From: Hirudinaria manillensis
Lineage: Eukaryota; Annelida; Clitellata; Hirudinida; Hirudinidae
Direction: 5' to 3'
DNA: 64,000 nucleotides
NCBI GenBank assembly: GCA_034509925.1
Contig: CM067526.1
Location: forward strand, 5,574,501-5,638,500
Shown one piece after another: positions 54,836-64,000 of this stretch (the stretch's first letter is position 1; every line of letters starts with the position of its first letter). A program made the translations under genes and the position numbers. Below the pieces are notes generated by a model. That model was not told the DNA's origin, did not search any database, and worked only from the letters and a program-made list of their open reading frames with translations.

Positions 54836-54906
54836 ACTGGGTAACGGAGGTTTTGCCTGGACGATCGCCCTCCGACGAAAAAATTCGAGAGATCGCAAAA
54901 CCCGTT

Positions 54907-54928
54907 TGTCAGGAGTGGGATTTGAACC
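54907..54928 (-). pseudogene. 22-nt 3' remnant of tRNA-Leu at the right array end
   Basis: On the minus strand it reads from GGTTCAAATCC (the B box) through the 3' acceptor strand and discriminator A, exactly as the intact copies. At 54929 homology stops: TC then GGAAATTG. The 5' two thirds of the tRNA is missing. It is the counterpart, in opposite orientation, of the tRNA-Thr remnant at the left end. Confidence 0.85.
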
Positions 54929-54930
54929 TC

Positions 54931-54938
54931 GGAAATTG
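54931..54938. repeat. Right copy of 8-bp direct repeat flanking the array
   Basis: GGAAATTG, identical to 10911-10918. The next bases, TTTTCG, also resemble the GTTCG that follows the left copy. Confidence 0.6.
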
Positions 54939-57900
54939 TTTTCGTCGTTTTATCAGGTTCGTATGATTGCTTTCTGTGAAAATGTCTTGTTTTGAGTCTC
55001 TCAAATACATCTGGCTTTAAATTACCAGTCGTTTTTTTAAGCATAAGGCCCTATTTTATTTAAAATTATTTTCAAATAATTATAATAAGTTCGCTAGGTG
55101 GATTCTGGCGAACAGTATTAAAAACCTCCTTTTTCCGATAACATTATGCCACGGGTTATGTTTATAATTCTTCAGACTTATGTTGGTTAGAGACGAAAAA
55201 TCTCTACAAGCTATTGGAGTATTTTTTACATCATAGTTTTATCCCTTCCTTATGGATTCAATTTGTGAGCTTAACTTTTACTTTTAACCCATCTCTTCCC
55301 TACTTATGAAATCTTTTTAAACCCATAATATTGTGGTTATGTCTTTAAAATTTCTATGTTTGTAATAGAAATCTTTTACCTCTCAATACCATTGAGGTCC
55401 ATACTTGGACCATCTGTAAATGAAATAATTATCTGCATTCCAATATTCATATTCACCACTTACACTTAATACAAATTAATGTTTATTAAGGATTTCGACA
55501 AGTGACAACAGTGATTTCTCCAACATTTTCATTTGTTCCAATAACTAGTGAAAGTCAATATTGAACTGGATTAAAGTGAGCTTGTAGTTGACTTTGTTTC
55601 CAAAATGGATGGAAATTACAATGGTGAAGATAAAGTTTCAAGATGTGTAAAACCAGAGAAATTGGAATCATTCAAACCTAAAACTTCTGTGGTCCATAAG
55701 GAGTTCAAATTATTGATTTACACTTATATTGTCATTTGTTAATTCTAATTTCACAACACAAACTAATGGGCTTATTGTACCATACACATATAGTAGTCAA
55801 AAGGATGAATGGTCAAAACACATGTGCTATGAACAAACATGATAAAAGAGATAAATCCATCGAAATTCCAATAGACATTCGCTCTATGAATTTTGTATGT
55901 AGATTAAAAATTAAATATTGTTCCCAAAAAGAAATACCCAAAGTTTTTTATCCGAGACCATTCAAGTGATGGATGAGGTTGCAATCTCATTTGGAGGTGA
56001 TTCCTTTAATTATTAAGAATAGTTATTGCAGTTTCAACTTAATAATGATTTAAACTCATGGCCATGTAGATTTTACCATACATTTTTTGCAGTATGAAGT
56101 ATTTTTTTTATCAAACTTTCAGATTCTTTTAAAACAGATTATTCATCCTGTCATGCAGAATTTAACACAATTAATTTGTAGTACGGCAAAAGACTCCAGG
56201 CCCAAATGATAAATTAAACCAATAAACTCCATGTTTGCTGCATAAATTATGACCTGGAATAAAATTTGATAAGGTATCAAAGTCCAATCTTAATGATTGC
56301 TAGGTAAACAATCGTTTCCTTGGAAGACAATGCTTAGTTTTAGAAAGCTGTTCATTAATGCAGATTCCACCATGGGCTTTCAAATCTTCATTATAATAAA
56401 AATCTTCATCATTTATTATAAATTTTAAAACTTTATCGCTCTTAGTTTAACAGCTTGAGATTATTATTCTGATATATTACGTCCAAACTTAGTAATTATT
56501 TTAGATCTACAAAATCTCTCCAAAAAGAGAATAAATATTTACAATACCACTCATTTTCACACCCAACGATAAAAAAAACAACTTGGGAACCAGGTTTTCC
56601 CATTAATGAACATTTCATCTGGTTTTATAAGAAAATTCTGCACACGATTGATTATGAGTCAAAGGCCATTCAGCTCAGAACTATGCCATCATCTCAGCAA
56701 CTTTCAATGAATCCCTGTATGTTGCAAATCTGATTTGGCTTGTTAAAATTGGTTTGACAATTGTTGGAATAACTAGATATCTGACACTTTTTGGTTAATT
56801 CCGTCAACGACTTAAAGCAAATTTTGATTAAATCTATTTCCCATGGTTTCGTTCAACAAAGACCTTTACAAGATGCTCCATTAACAATCACGTTAGGATC
56901 ACTTTACTTTTTACTTGTTTCTTTCTCAATTTTTAGCGAACGTTATTCGACTAATTGAAATGTTAGTTGCGATTAACGACGTAATTCTTGTGCATCAACT
57001 TATATCAGCTTTCCAAAAGAGTCAGAAATCGATCTCCGAACGAACGCACAACACGAAAATTTACTTTTGGGATGATAGCGTAGAATGAGTGATTGGTATT
57101 AGATAAACCTTTAATTGTTAACATATTTTATTACTCATACAGTTACGTAATGCTAACTTTTTTAATAGCAGTTATTTAGATTTTTATTCTTGGATCAAAG
57201 TGCTTGTTGCATTTGGCTAAAAAGACATTAAATTCAAACTAGTTTTAAATCCCGTTTAGAAAAAAAAGCTTCGACGCTCAGCAGTTGCATAATTCAGAGT
57301 TTCATCAATAACTCTCGCAGAAAATTGTAAAATAATTAAGACCAAGCTGATCGCAAGTTTTTTTAAACATGTCTTATAAAACTCAATTAAAAAACCATTT
57401 GAAATAAGGGAAATGTATCAAATCCGAGCATTTAGACAATTGAATAAATCGATATTCTTGGAACTCCCCCAAATACCCTGACGTGGCTGTTTGGGAAGCT
57501 TGCGGGGCAAATTTGGGGTACCACATAGTTTTGTTTACAGAAAACCGATGGGCCTAGTGCGGATCTCCCAACCGAATCCAATACACTAGTCAGTTTATTT
57601 CAAAGTTGAATCCATCCATTAGAAATTGTTTTACCAGCTACATCCCGTCACCATTAGAAAGTCGCCCCTACTTGATGAAAAGGTGGCATATAGTATAAAA
57701 CCATTTGACTAGCCAAACACAACATGCATCTTCAGAAAAAGAGTGTCCAAAAACCATACTGCCCTGCAATATTAAATTTTCTGGATGTCCACAAAAGTTG
57801 CTATTCTTCTGATTCTCTTCATTGTTTCCAGGTTCTGTCCTCTAATGTCAAAGCAGAAATCTGAATGACAACAATTAAAATTACTAAGCAAATAAAAAAT

Positions 57901-58740
57901 GCTGCAGTTAAACCACTCAATTTGGGTTTTCTTGAAAATCACATTCTTCAAAAGGATAACTAATTTCTTCTATAACAGTCACCTCAAATTAGAAGATATC
58001 TTTCATGAAAATCTACAGTATCAACAACTCTGCTTTTATCTTTGTTTTCCAATTTGATGCATAACATGTTCAGTGCTATATTCATAATAATTCGTAATAA
58101 GAAACTAATTTCTTGATTCATTAATAGCTGCTTAACTGCATTTTTCAAATCCGTTTTAAGCAATTATCAGGAATAAGCAGACTGATGAGGTGACTCCATC
58201 ACAAAGAATGGAATTTATAGAAATGTCTGATACGAATGACTTTCACTTAATCACATGGTTCATCTTACAAATTGTTTTTCATGTTTAGTTTCTGCTACAT
58301 TTCTCAAAGAACATTTTAAGAAATTATTTCTTATACTTCTAAAGATATTGAAAGCTTAACCTTATGAAGCACCTATAAGAAACTAATTGGATTTCATTAA
58401 TATTCCTGATGAGCATGCTGTATCCAGAAATTTTGAGTCATTCGTATATGAAAATCGTGGCTAACGAGACTAGCTTTTGTTATATGCTATTTAAAAATCA
58501 GTTCATATAATGTTTCAAATTAAATTTCTAATTGCTTTTTCATTTTAGTTACATTTGTTGACCAAATCGACAATACAAGAAATTTAAGCAAGTTATGTTT
58601 GATTTTATTAACTATTTATTTAAAATAAAAAGTTTATTTTTAAAATTATTGCTTTTATTCATTTTTAACAAGCGTGTTTTATAAATTTTTAGCTTGAAAT
58701 TTGTATACAATGGCTCTACATTGACCCAGTTGATTCACAA
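54939..58740. other. AT-rich non-coding DNA
   Basis: No convincing gene, RNA or complete mobile element is seen. The only item noted is a short ORF at 55604-55738 with weak BED-finger resemblance. Composition is plain AT-rich with short A and T runs and no dense microsatellite. Confidence 0.6.
55604..55738 (+). pseudogene. Short ORF weakly resembling a BED zinc finger start
   Basis: ATG frame of 44 residues ending in TAA. The middle, SFKPKTSVVHKEFKL, resembles the SVVWxxF segment that opens BED zinc fingers of hAT-type transposases, but the Trp is replaced and no zinc ligands follow in frame. It may be a decayed transposase fragment or chance. Confidence 0.15.
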
Positions 58741-58894
58741 CCAATAAGAAGCAACGGCGGGTGAATCAGATATTTAAGGTTTGAATTGTGATTGGTTTTG
58801 ACTTGACCTATATTTTCGTAAAATCACAAGGGTTGATTGGTCCGTTTGAGGCGGGACTGACCTCTATATAATTTGAAAGTTAGTACATCCAGTC
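58741..58894 (+). promoter_or_regulatory. Cyclin A promoter, cell-cycle type
   Basis: In order: CCAAT (58741-58745); CAACGG with overlapping GGCGGG (58752-58761), like Myb and E2F sites; inverted CCAAT as ATTGG at 58791-58795 and 58836-58840; GGCGGGA (58850-58856), E2F/CDE-like; TATATAA (58865-58871); TTTGAA (58872-58877), identical to a cell-cycle homology region; and an initiator-like TCCAGTC around 58891. Multiple CCAAT boxes with CDE/CHR elements are the known arrangement of G2/M cyclin promoters read by NF-Y and MuvB/E2F complexes. The match of elements is seen; their use is inferred. Confidence 0.6.
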
Positions 58895-59239
58895 TTACAC
58901 GGTGTAGTGCTATACGTGTCTGTGCGGCTAGATATTACGGATGTGTGTTGTGGGGACATCGTAGATCTGTGGCCATTTTTACTTGCTTGAACTAAGAGTT
59001 TGGATTTTTAGTGAATTTCGTAACCAGTTTTACTACTGCTGTTGTTGTTGTTGTTCAATTTTCATAAGGTAATCCTTTTGTCGCAAGAATTATGCACTAC
59101 TAGCGCATAACATCATTACGACATATAGCACTCAAATTCGCCCAATAAAACTTTTTATTTTCCTATAAAAGAGTGGGAGACGAGGTTTCCCTTCGCATTT
59201 GAATCGATTTTTGAAGTTACGAGCGAGGCCCGTACAAAG
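58891..59239 (+). other. Cyclin A 5' untranslated exon
   Basis: Probable leader from a start near 58891 to the donor AAAG|GTGAGC (GT at 59240). An alternative earlier donor, AAG|GTAATC, is at 59068/59069. The acceptor TTTCTTTCAG ends at 59412, so the leader intron would be 173 bp (59240-59412). The leader contains a GTT run. Confidence 0.45.
59034..59055. repeat. TGT trinucleotide run
   Basis: About six GTT triplets inside the cyclin A leader. Confidence 0.8.
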
Positions 59240-59445
59240 GTGAGCGATACATCAAGCTTTAATAAATTTTTGCATTTCATCATAGCATTTCTGGGAATGT
59301 TAATTTTGCATGGTTTGCTTCATCTAATCTTATATCAAAATACAGCATTTATTAAAATGACCATAGAAATAGTTGCATTCCATTGAAGTTATCTGTCAAC
59401 AATTTCTTTCAGATTTATCCAACGTTCCCTAGTCTCATCCAAAAA

Positions 59446-61390
59446 ATGAACAGAACTTCAGCTTTCAATAATGAGAATTTTACCAACTTGAATGGCAAAA
59501 GAGTATTAACACAAAATACCCAACAAAACCAAAGGCAACCTTTAGGAAATTGTGCAATTGTGAATGCAGGAGACAAAAAGTCAAAGCAATTTGAGTCTAA
59601 TCTGGTCGGTTTGAATTTTTGAATGTTTTGAATTCTTATGGATTTTTATTGTGCTGCTGTATCAGGAACCCGTGAAGAAAAGAGCCGATGGAGTGCAAAC
59701 AAGGAGCCAAACAGCAAAGCAAGAAGCATTTGAGAGCATCGGACATGCCGTGACGTACGACCTACCTGCATTTACGATTTACGACGACTCTGGTTTACCC
59801 AGCAAAGAAGAACATGAGTCCATGGAAGTCGTCGAGGAGAAGAGCACCCGAGGAAAAGTGTCACAAGTCTTCGGCGATAGCATCATGGCCGATGATTCCG
59901 TACAATACGATGACGAGGAGGAATGCGACGAAGATAAAGAGATGGAAGACTACGAAGAGGAGTATGAAGAGGAAGGAGATATTTCGTGTGCAGGTTGATA
60001 GTTTGTTGAATTTTATTCTATTCGCTAAGTCTGTGCAATATTTAACTTGGCATTTGACTAGCTTTTACTTTTCATTATTGGATATTTTTCAGAGGAGGGA
60101 CCTGAGGAAGATGCAGAAATGATGAATGTCCAGAGGAAACTCAGGGCTGACGTCAATGAAAAGTACGCAATGGAGCATCTCACATATTCTATGAGTGAAT
60201 ACAGAAGAGATATATATCAGAACATGAGGATGAGAGAGGTAATATTTGCTATTTTAAGTCAATTTTTAATGTGGACTGACCTACAAGCCCAGAGGTTTTT
60301 TTTTTACTTGTAAAACATTGCATCCCGAATTACTTCCTGCAGGTGGCGTTCATGCCTCGTCCGGATTACATGAGGAAACAATCCGACATAAACCATTCCA
60401 TGAGATCCATCCTGGTCGACTGGATGGTAGAAGTTGTTGACGAATACAGACTCAAGAGAGAAACGTTTTTCCTTGCCGTGAATTACGTCGACAGGTACTT
60501 GTCCCTGTTCAACATCGTCAGGTCGAACCTTCAACTCGTCGGCACTGCGGCCCTCTTCATCGCCTCGTGAGTTTTCTCTTATCGACTGGCAAAATTTAGA
60601 AACAAGAGTTTTGAATTTGGAATTTTTCTAAATGACCAGAAAATACGAAGAGGTTTATCCCCCTAACATCGCCGATTTTGTCACTGTCACGGACGGGACC
60701 TACACGAACAGGCAGGTCCTTCAGATGGAGTACACCTTACTCAAGTCTCTCAGATTCAAGACTACTGTCCCCACTGCCAATTTCTTCTGCCTTGATCTTC
60801 TCAACCAATTGTCGTTCGAGGAGATTGATTACTCGATGACTTTCGTGAGTGATTTTTTTTTGTTCTTTTGTATGAAAAGTGTGACGTTAAGTGCCATAAT
60901 ATTTCTTAAAGTACATTCTGGAGACAATTCACGTAATCGGGAACGAGTTCCTGAAGTACCCTCCTAGCATCATGGCCGCAACCAGCGTGTTGGTGTCTTC
61001 GCTAACCCTGAGGAAAGATAACTGCGTAAGTGCCGGGTCAGCGATCGATGCGCAGCGGATTTCTAAACGTTTCCGATCGTCTTTCAGATCAACAAAATTA
61101 CCTCTCACACGGGATACGAACTCAGGCACCTCGTTCCGTGCATCATGTCGGTATTTCGAACCTTCCAAAACCCCGCCGCTCTGACTCAAAATGCAGTCAG
61201 GAACAAGTTCCAAGCGAGCAGGTATAGTTGGATTTCAGTTTATTTTATTAGTAAATAATGCAGAGTAGAGATCGAGTCGGTACGTACAAAATCATAACGC
61301 TCGTTGCATTCCGTCAGGTACCATTCCGTGTCTCAGTTTTCAGTTCCGCAGGGACTTGCCTTGGAAGACTTCTTGGCCGGAAAGTTTTAA
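59446..61390 (+). CDS. CCNA: Cyclin A (G2/M and S-phase cyclin), 460 residues
   Basis: Regulatory subunit of CDK1/CDK2, nuclear. Exons: 59446-59604, 59666-59993, 60093-60238, 60343-60566, 60640-60844, 60912-61025, 61088-61221, 61318-61390. All introns are GT-AG, phases join, and the total is 1383 nt. The start ATG follows AAAAA in the first coding exon. The N-terminus has a destruction-box-like [11 protein letters not shown] (30-40), basic [12 protein letters not shown] (57 onward) and an acidic run (about 140-160). The cyclin box contains MRSILVDW (231-238, hydrophobic patch), [18 protein letters not shown] (K287) and [10 protein letters not shown] (E316). These correspond to human cyclin A2 M210-W217, Q254, K266 and E295 with a constant offset of 21. 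The second cyclin fold runs on to FLAGKF at the C-terminus. KYEE and ITD/VTD-TYT features place it in cyclin A rather than B. Length is normal for the family. All binding residues checked are present, so the gene looks functional. The weakest point is the first coding donor (CTG|GTCGGT). Confidence 0.93.
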
Positions 61391-62276
61391 CCCTCTGATG
61401 CGTTTCGCATCGACGCCCTAGGAAATGTGTTGTCATTTTGTATTTCAAAACAATTTATCAAAGTAATTCTTTGTCTCGTGGTCCCGTATTTATTGTTCCG
61501 GCATTGGTGTCGACAGATTTTGAAAGGGGACGATTGCATAGTAAGGAGGGTCTTGGTTATTAATGATGGTCAAAGCGAGTCATTGCTTTGGTTCTTTGGG
61601 GCTCAAAGTACGTTTCTATCTCTGACTTGTTGTCGTTAATTGTTTGCATTTTCCCATCCTTACTTACATTTCCACAACATCCTGACCTCTAATTTGGGTT
61701 AAATGGTTTGCAGGCCTCTTTGCTGTTGGCTCTTTGGTAAATTAGCCATTGACATTTAAGCACAAATTTATGCGTCCTTTATTTTCTTAGATGGAATTGA
61801 TTGGTAAAATCATTGATATTTCAATTTCTACACAGTTTGTTCATGGTTATGTTTGTTTTATGTGATGATTTTGCCATGCCATTTCCTCCATTTTTAGCCT
61901 CGGTAGTACTCCGTCATGGGCTCTATCTGTTTTTCTTTTATTATGCATGGTTTTATGTTGCATAAAATGAATAGAAAATATTCCACAGTCCACAAAATCA
62001 CTAGGTCTATTGTTGGCAGCAGATTGTGCATACCCAGGGAATAGGTATCTAGTTAAGTTGTTGAATGTTTAACTTTTAAGTGCTCGCGTGTTGAACAATT
62101 GGGTCCTACGTGATTTTATTTAATCTGGATTTTGGTGCGGTTTTTGGCGCTCTCTAAACTCGGACGTTCCTCGTAATGATCGCGACGTGTTTATTTCTCA
62201 CGAGTTGCAGCGGGCGCCACATTGGACAGGCTAGCGGGCGTTTTGTAAAGAATTCTGGCGAGATGTACATCCTCTA

Positions 62277-62283
62277 TTTTTAT
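62277..62283 (+). promoter_or_regulatory. Candidate cytoplasmic polyadenylation element
   Basis: TTTTTAT lies 39 nt before AATAAA. UUUUUAU is the classic CPEB site used to activate maternal cyclin mRNAs. Confidence 0.35.
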
Positions 62284-62322
62284 GAGTGTTTATTTATGAC
62301 CATTTTGCATATATACAAAATT

Positions 62323-62328
62323 AATAAA
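62323..62328 (+). terminator. Polyadenylation signal AATAAA
   Basis: Canonical hexamer downstream of cyclin A, followed by an A-run and TGTATCGATATATTTGATTG. Confidence 0.45.
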
Positions 62329-62761
62329 AAAAAACATGTATCGATATATTTGATTGATTGATTGCAACTCGACGAGTGAATTCAATCCGTAACCCTATGG
62401 TCTGGGTTGCAATGTGCACGGTTTTGATAAGCTTGAGTGTAGTAAGCCTTATAGGTTGTCTCAAGAATGTTTACAAATATTTGGTTTTGTTATTTTGCTG
62501 ATATAAGATGGTTGAGACTAATGTGAAGAGTTTGGCGTGAACTACATTTTAAGGGCTGGTGGGGATTTATATATTTGACTGATTGATAAATGGAAATAAG
62601 TAGATTATTTGAGATATTTGCCAATATACTTTTGGAGGTGAAATAACCATATTTTTCTTAATGGTGCCTTAAAACTGGCATAATCTAGAATCGTGTGAAG
62701 GATTTTAGGTGAAGGGAAGACTGAACTTTTGGTTTTAGAAGCAAAAATTAAATGTTTTCAG

Positions 62762-63031
62762 CCTTTAATGGCATGGCAGAGCAGAAGATTATTTGAAGTC
62801 GTTAACATTTTCGTTGTTTATTTTTTAAATGAGACTAATAGGGTTGTGGAGGCTTCCGTTGGTGCAGAATGGCCTCACGCCATAAGTTATATCGTCTACA
62901 TCGGATTACAAGTCGCCATTGATCCTTCATCACTTTGTAAGTATTCCACGTTGATCACTGATGTTGCCCACACGGAATATGTTTTCAACAACCAAGGAGA
63001 ACCAACTCAGCTCAGCCCAGGATTCTTCTGA
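62762..63031 (+). CDS. Possible terminal exon, unknown product
   Basis: A 90-codon frame runs from directly after an acceptor-like ATGTTTTCAG (AG at 62760-62761) to TGA at 63029-63031, with AATAAA at 63046-63051. The sequence (for example GAEWPHAISYIVYIGLQVAID) is not recognised and I found no upstream partner exon. It may be an alternative last exon of the preceding gene, the end of a nested gene, or chance. Confidence 0.2.
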   Translation, partial: PLMAWQSRRLFEVVNIFVVYFLNETNRVVEASVGAEWPHAISYIVYIGLQVAIDPSSLCKYSTLITDVAHTEYVFNNQGEPTQLSPGFF

Positions 63032-63051
63032 AAGTTTTTTCCACAAATAAA

Positions 63052-64000
63052 AATTATAAAACCAACATAAATTTAAAAAATTTTTGAAAATAAAGTTTAA
63101 GCTACCTAAAAAACTTAACTGAGTTTTAACGAAAAATAAAATAAATTTTGGTCGATATTTTTTGTTAGTGTTTTAAAAAAATATATTTTGGGAGGGAAGA
63201 TTTTCCAAGCATTTCTTAAATTTAACAAAACCGATGTAACAAAGTTCAGTAGTTCCAATTAGGCATGAAAATTTTAAATTTGAATAATTGGATGTATTTT
63301 GAATTGATAAGTAGATATTCTAAATTGAATATATTGAATCGAATGCTTTCATTAAATTTAGAGTGAATATTTATATATATTTTAAATTGATTGTTTGCAT
63401 ATACTTTCCCTTCTCCACGATCCGTCAGTCCAATCCATCCCTTACAAGTAAATAATTTCCTGTCATTTATTTACGCGACTGAATTTATAACCATTACTTA
63501 ATTCCAGTGCGCGCCAGTGTTTATTTTATATAGAGTTTTAGAAGACACAATTCCCTCATCCTAATTACGTAACAAAATTGATTCCAGTCATATTTTCATT
63601 AATTCTAGTCGATGTTGTTAGAAATTATTGTTGTTTTGTTAAAACGCTAATCTCGTCAAAGTATTCATTTTATTGACTGGTACGTCGAAATGATTTAATT
63701 AATAATGAAAGGTCATCTTAAGGTCATTTGTATCCAAAGATTGGATTGATTCATCATTGGATTTTGAATGATTTTTTATTTTCGAAAACAAATTTTGTAA
63801 TTTTACAAGTAAAAAGTTACAAAATATAATAATAAAATTTTATAATAAACATTTATGGCATAGTCTATTCAAAACTATTAAATTGACTGTTTGATATTTG
63901 TTTCAAGCTTAAGTTAAAAATTAAGAACTTATAAGACAAGTAGGTTAGTGAACTTTAGGTTGTTGTTGTTGTTAATAAGGGCTGTTACGATGCATTTAGT
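63052..64000. other. AT-rich non-coding DNA
   Basis: Nothing recognised apart from a short GTT run at 63959-63971. Confidence 0.6.

Larger units (their letters stand above)
10918..54928. repeat. Tandem array of 75 tRNA-Thr/tRNA-Leu units (585 bp each)
   Basis: Head-to-tail array of a 585-bp unit: tRNA-Thr(AGU) plus strand (74 bp), convergent spacer (71 bp), tRNA-Leu(CAG) minus strand (84 bp), divergent spacer (356 bp). Unit length ranges from 583 to 591. There are 75 Thr starts between 11451 and 54762, and 75 complete Leu genes plus a remnant. The array is 75 units plus 115 bp, because it starts at unit position 53 (Thr B box) and ends at position 167 (Leu B box). Units are nearly identical and fall into spacer subtypes. 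Type L is gatcgCcctcc and gagagATCgc between Thr and Leu, cagAAAGGcag after Leu, CCCGAGG-gatac, gatAAAtaaa, ccaaGcgtcc, and accggAAGtccgg before the next Thr. The Leu entries below list departures from type L. Type L dominates at 11-26 kb, mixed types at 26-42 kb, a taacgg subtype at 43-48 kb, and gtagagggg units from 48.5 kb to the end. Precedents for tandem tRNA arrays are known in Entamoeba and Xenopus, with other gene sets and unit lengths. Confidence 0.95.
61391..62345 (+). other. Probable cyclin A 3' untranslated region
   Basis: No coding frame of note. T-rich, with the first good AATAAA at 62323. The extent is inferred from that hexamer only; a later AATAAA at 63046 is an alternative end. 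Confidence 0.45.

Noticed and set aside
10918-54928. CRISPR array
   Set aside because: Units are 585 bp and wholly repeated with no short-repeat and unique-spacer pattern, and the DNA is eukaryotic.
10918-54928. 5S or other rRNA gene cluster
   Set aside because: The unit contains no recognisable 5S, 18S or 28S sequence; both RNA genes fold as tRNAs.
10918-54928. Integration of a circular unit multimer by simple recombination
   Set aside because: The two ends are at different unit positions (53 and 167), so the array is not a whole number of units as a simple circle insertion would give.
55736-55969. 77-residue plus-strand ORF
   Set aside because: Starts at a non-ATG codon, is Lys/Asn/Ile-rich as expected of AT-rich DNA, and has no motif.
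60304-60534. Minus-strand ORF opposite the cyclin box
   Set aside because: Shadow of cyclin A exon 5.
60929-61227. ORFs overlapping cyclin A exons 7 and 8 on both strands
   Set aside because: They read across the intron at 61026-61087 in the wrong frames; the cyclin A exon model explains the region.
61427-61639. 70-residue ORF after cyclin A
   Set aside because: Non-ATG start, lies in the probable 3' untranslated region, no similarity recognised.

Overview
This is eukaryotic nuclear DNA, most likely from an arthropod or another protostome. The evidence is a multi-exon cyclin A gene with compact GT-AG introns (61 to 104 bp between coding exons), an exon resembling the Dpr-type immunoglobulin family, tRNA genes without an encoded CCA, and flanks that are very AT-rich and full of simple repeats. 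The species cannot be named from this window.

Region 1 (1-10917) is AT-rich, gene-poor DNA. It has many microsatellites, a 37-bp minisatellite (7304-7436), one Ig-domain exon on the minus strand (7520-7699), a SINE-like tRNA-derived fragment near 9.4 kb, an unassigned ORF (10162-10401), and a possible minus-strand promoter with a short leader exon near 10.63-10.70 kb.

Region 2 (10918-54928, 44,011 bp) is the dominant feature: a GC-richer head-to-tail array of a 585-bp unit. Each unit has a tRNA-Thr(AGU) gene on the plus strand and a tRNA-Leu(CAG) gene on the minus strand. The two converge across a 71-bp spacer, and neighbouring units are separated by a 356-bp divergent spacer. I count 75 complete tRNA-Thr and 75 complete tRNA-Leu genes. 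The first tRNA-Leu has lost an invariant T-loop base. The array is bounded on the left by a 22-nt 3' remnant of tRNA-Thr and on the right by a 22-nt 3' remnant of tRNA-Leu in opposite orientation. Both start at the first base of the B box. Just outside lies the same 8-mer, GGAAATTG, on both sides (10911-10918 and 54931-54938). The array therefore looks like a discrete insertion with terminal inverted repeats made of tRNA T-arms and a target-site-like duplication. This is the most unusual signal in the window.

Region 3 (54939-58740) is AT-rich with no convincing gene, apart from a short ORF weakly resembling a BED zinc finger.

Region 4 (58741-62345) is a complete cyclin A gene. It has a cell-cycle style promoter (three CCAAT boxes, E2F-like sites, a TATA box, a CHR-like TTTGAA), a 5' leader exon, eight coding exons giving 460 residues, and a long 3' region with a UUUUUAU element upstream of AATAAA. 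Region 5 (62346-64000) is AT-rich with one possible terminal exon.

The tRNA array and cyclin A are independent transcription units (RNA polymerase III and II). No functional link is shown by the sequence.
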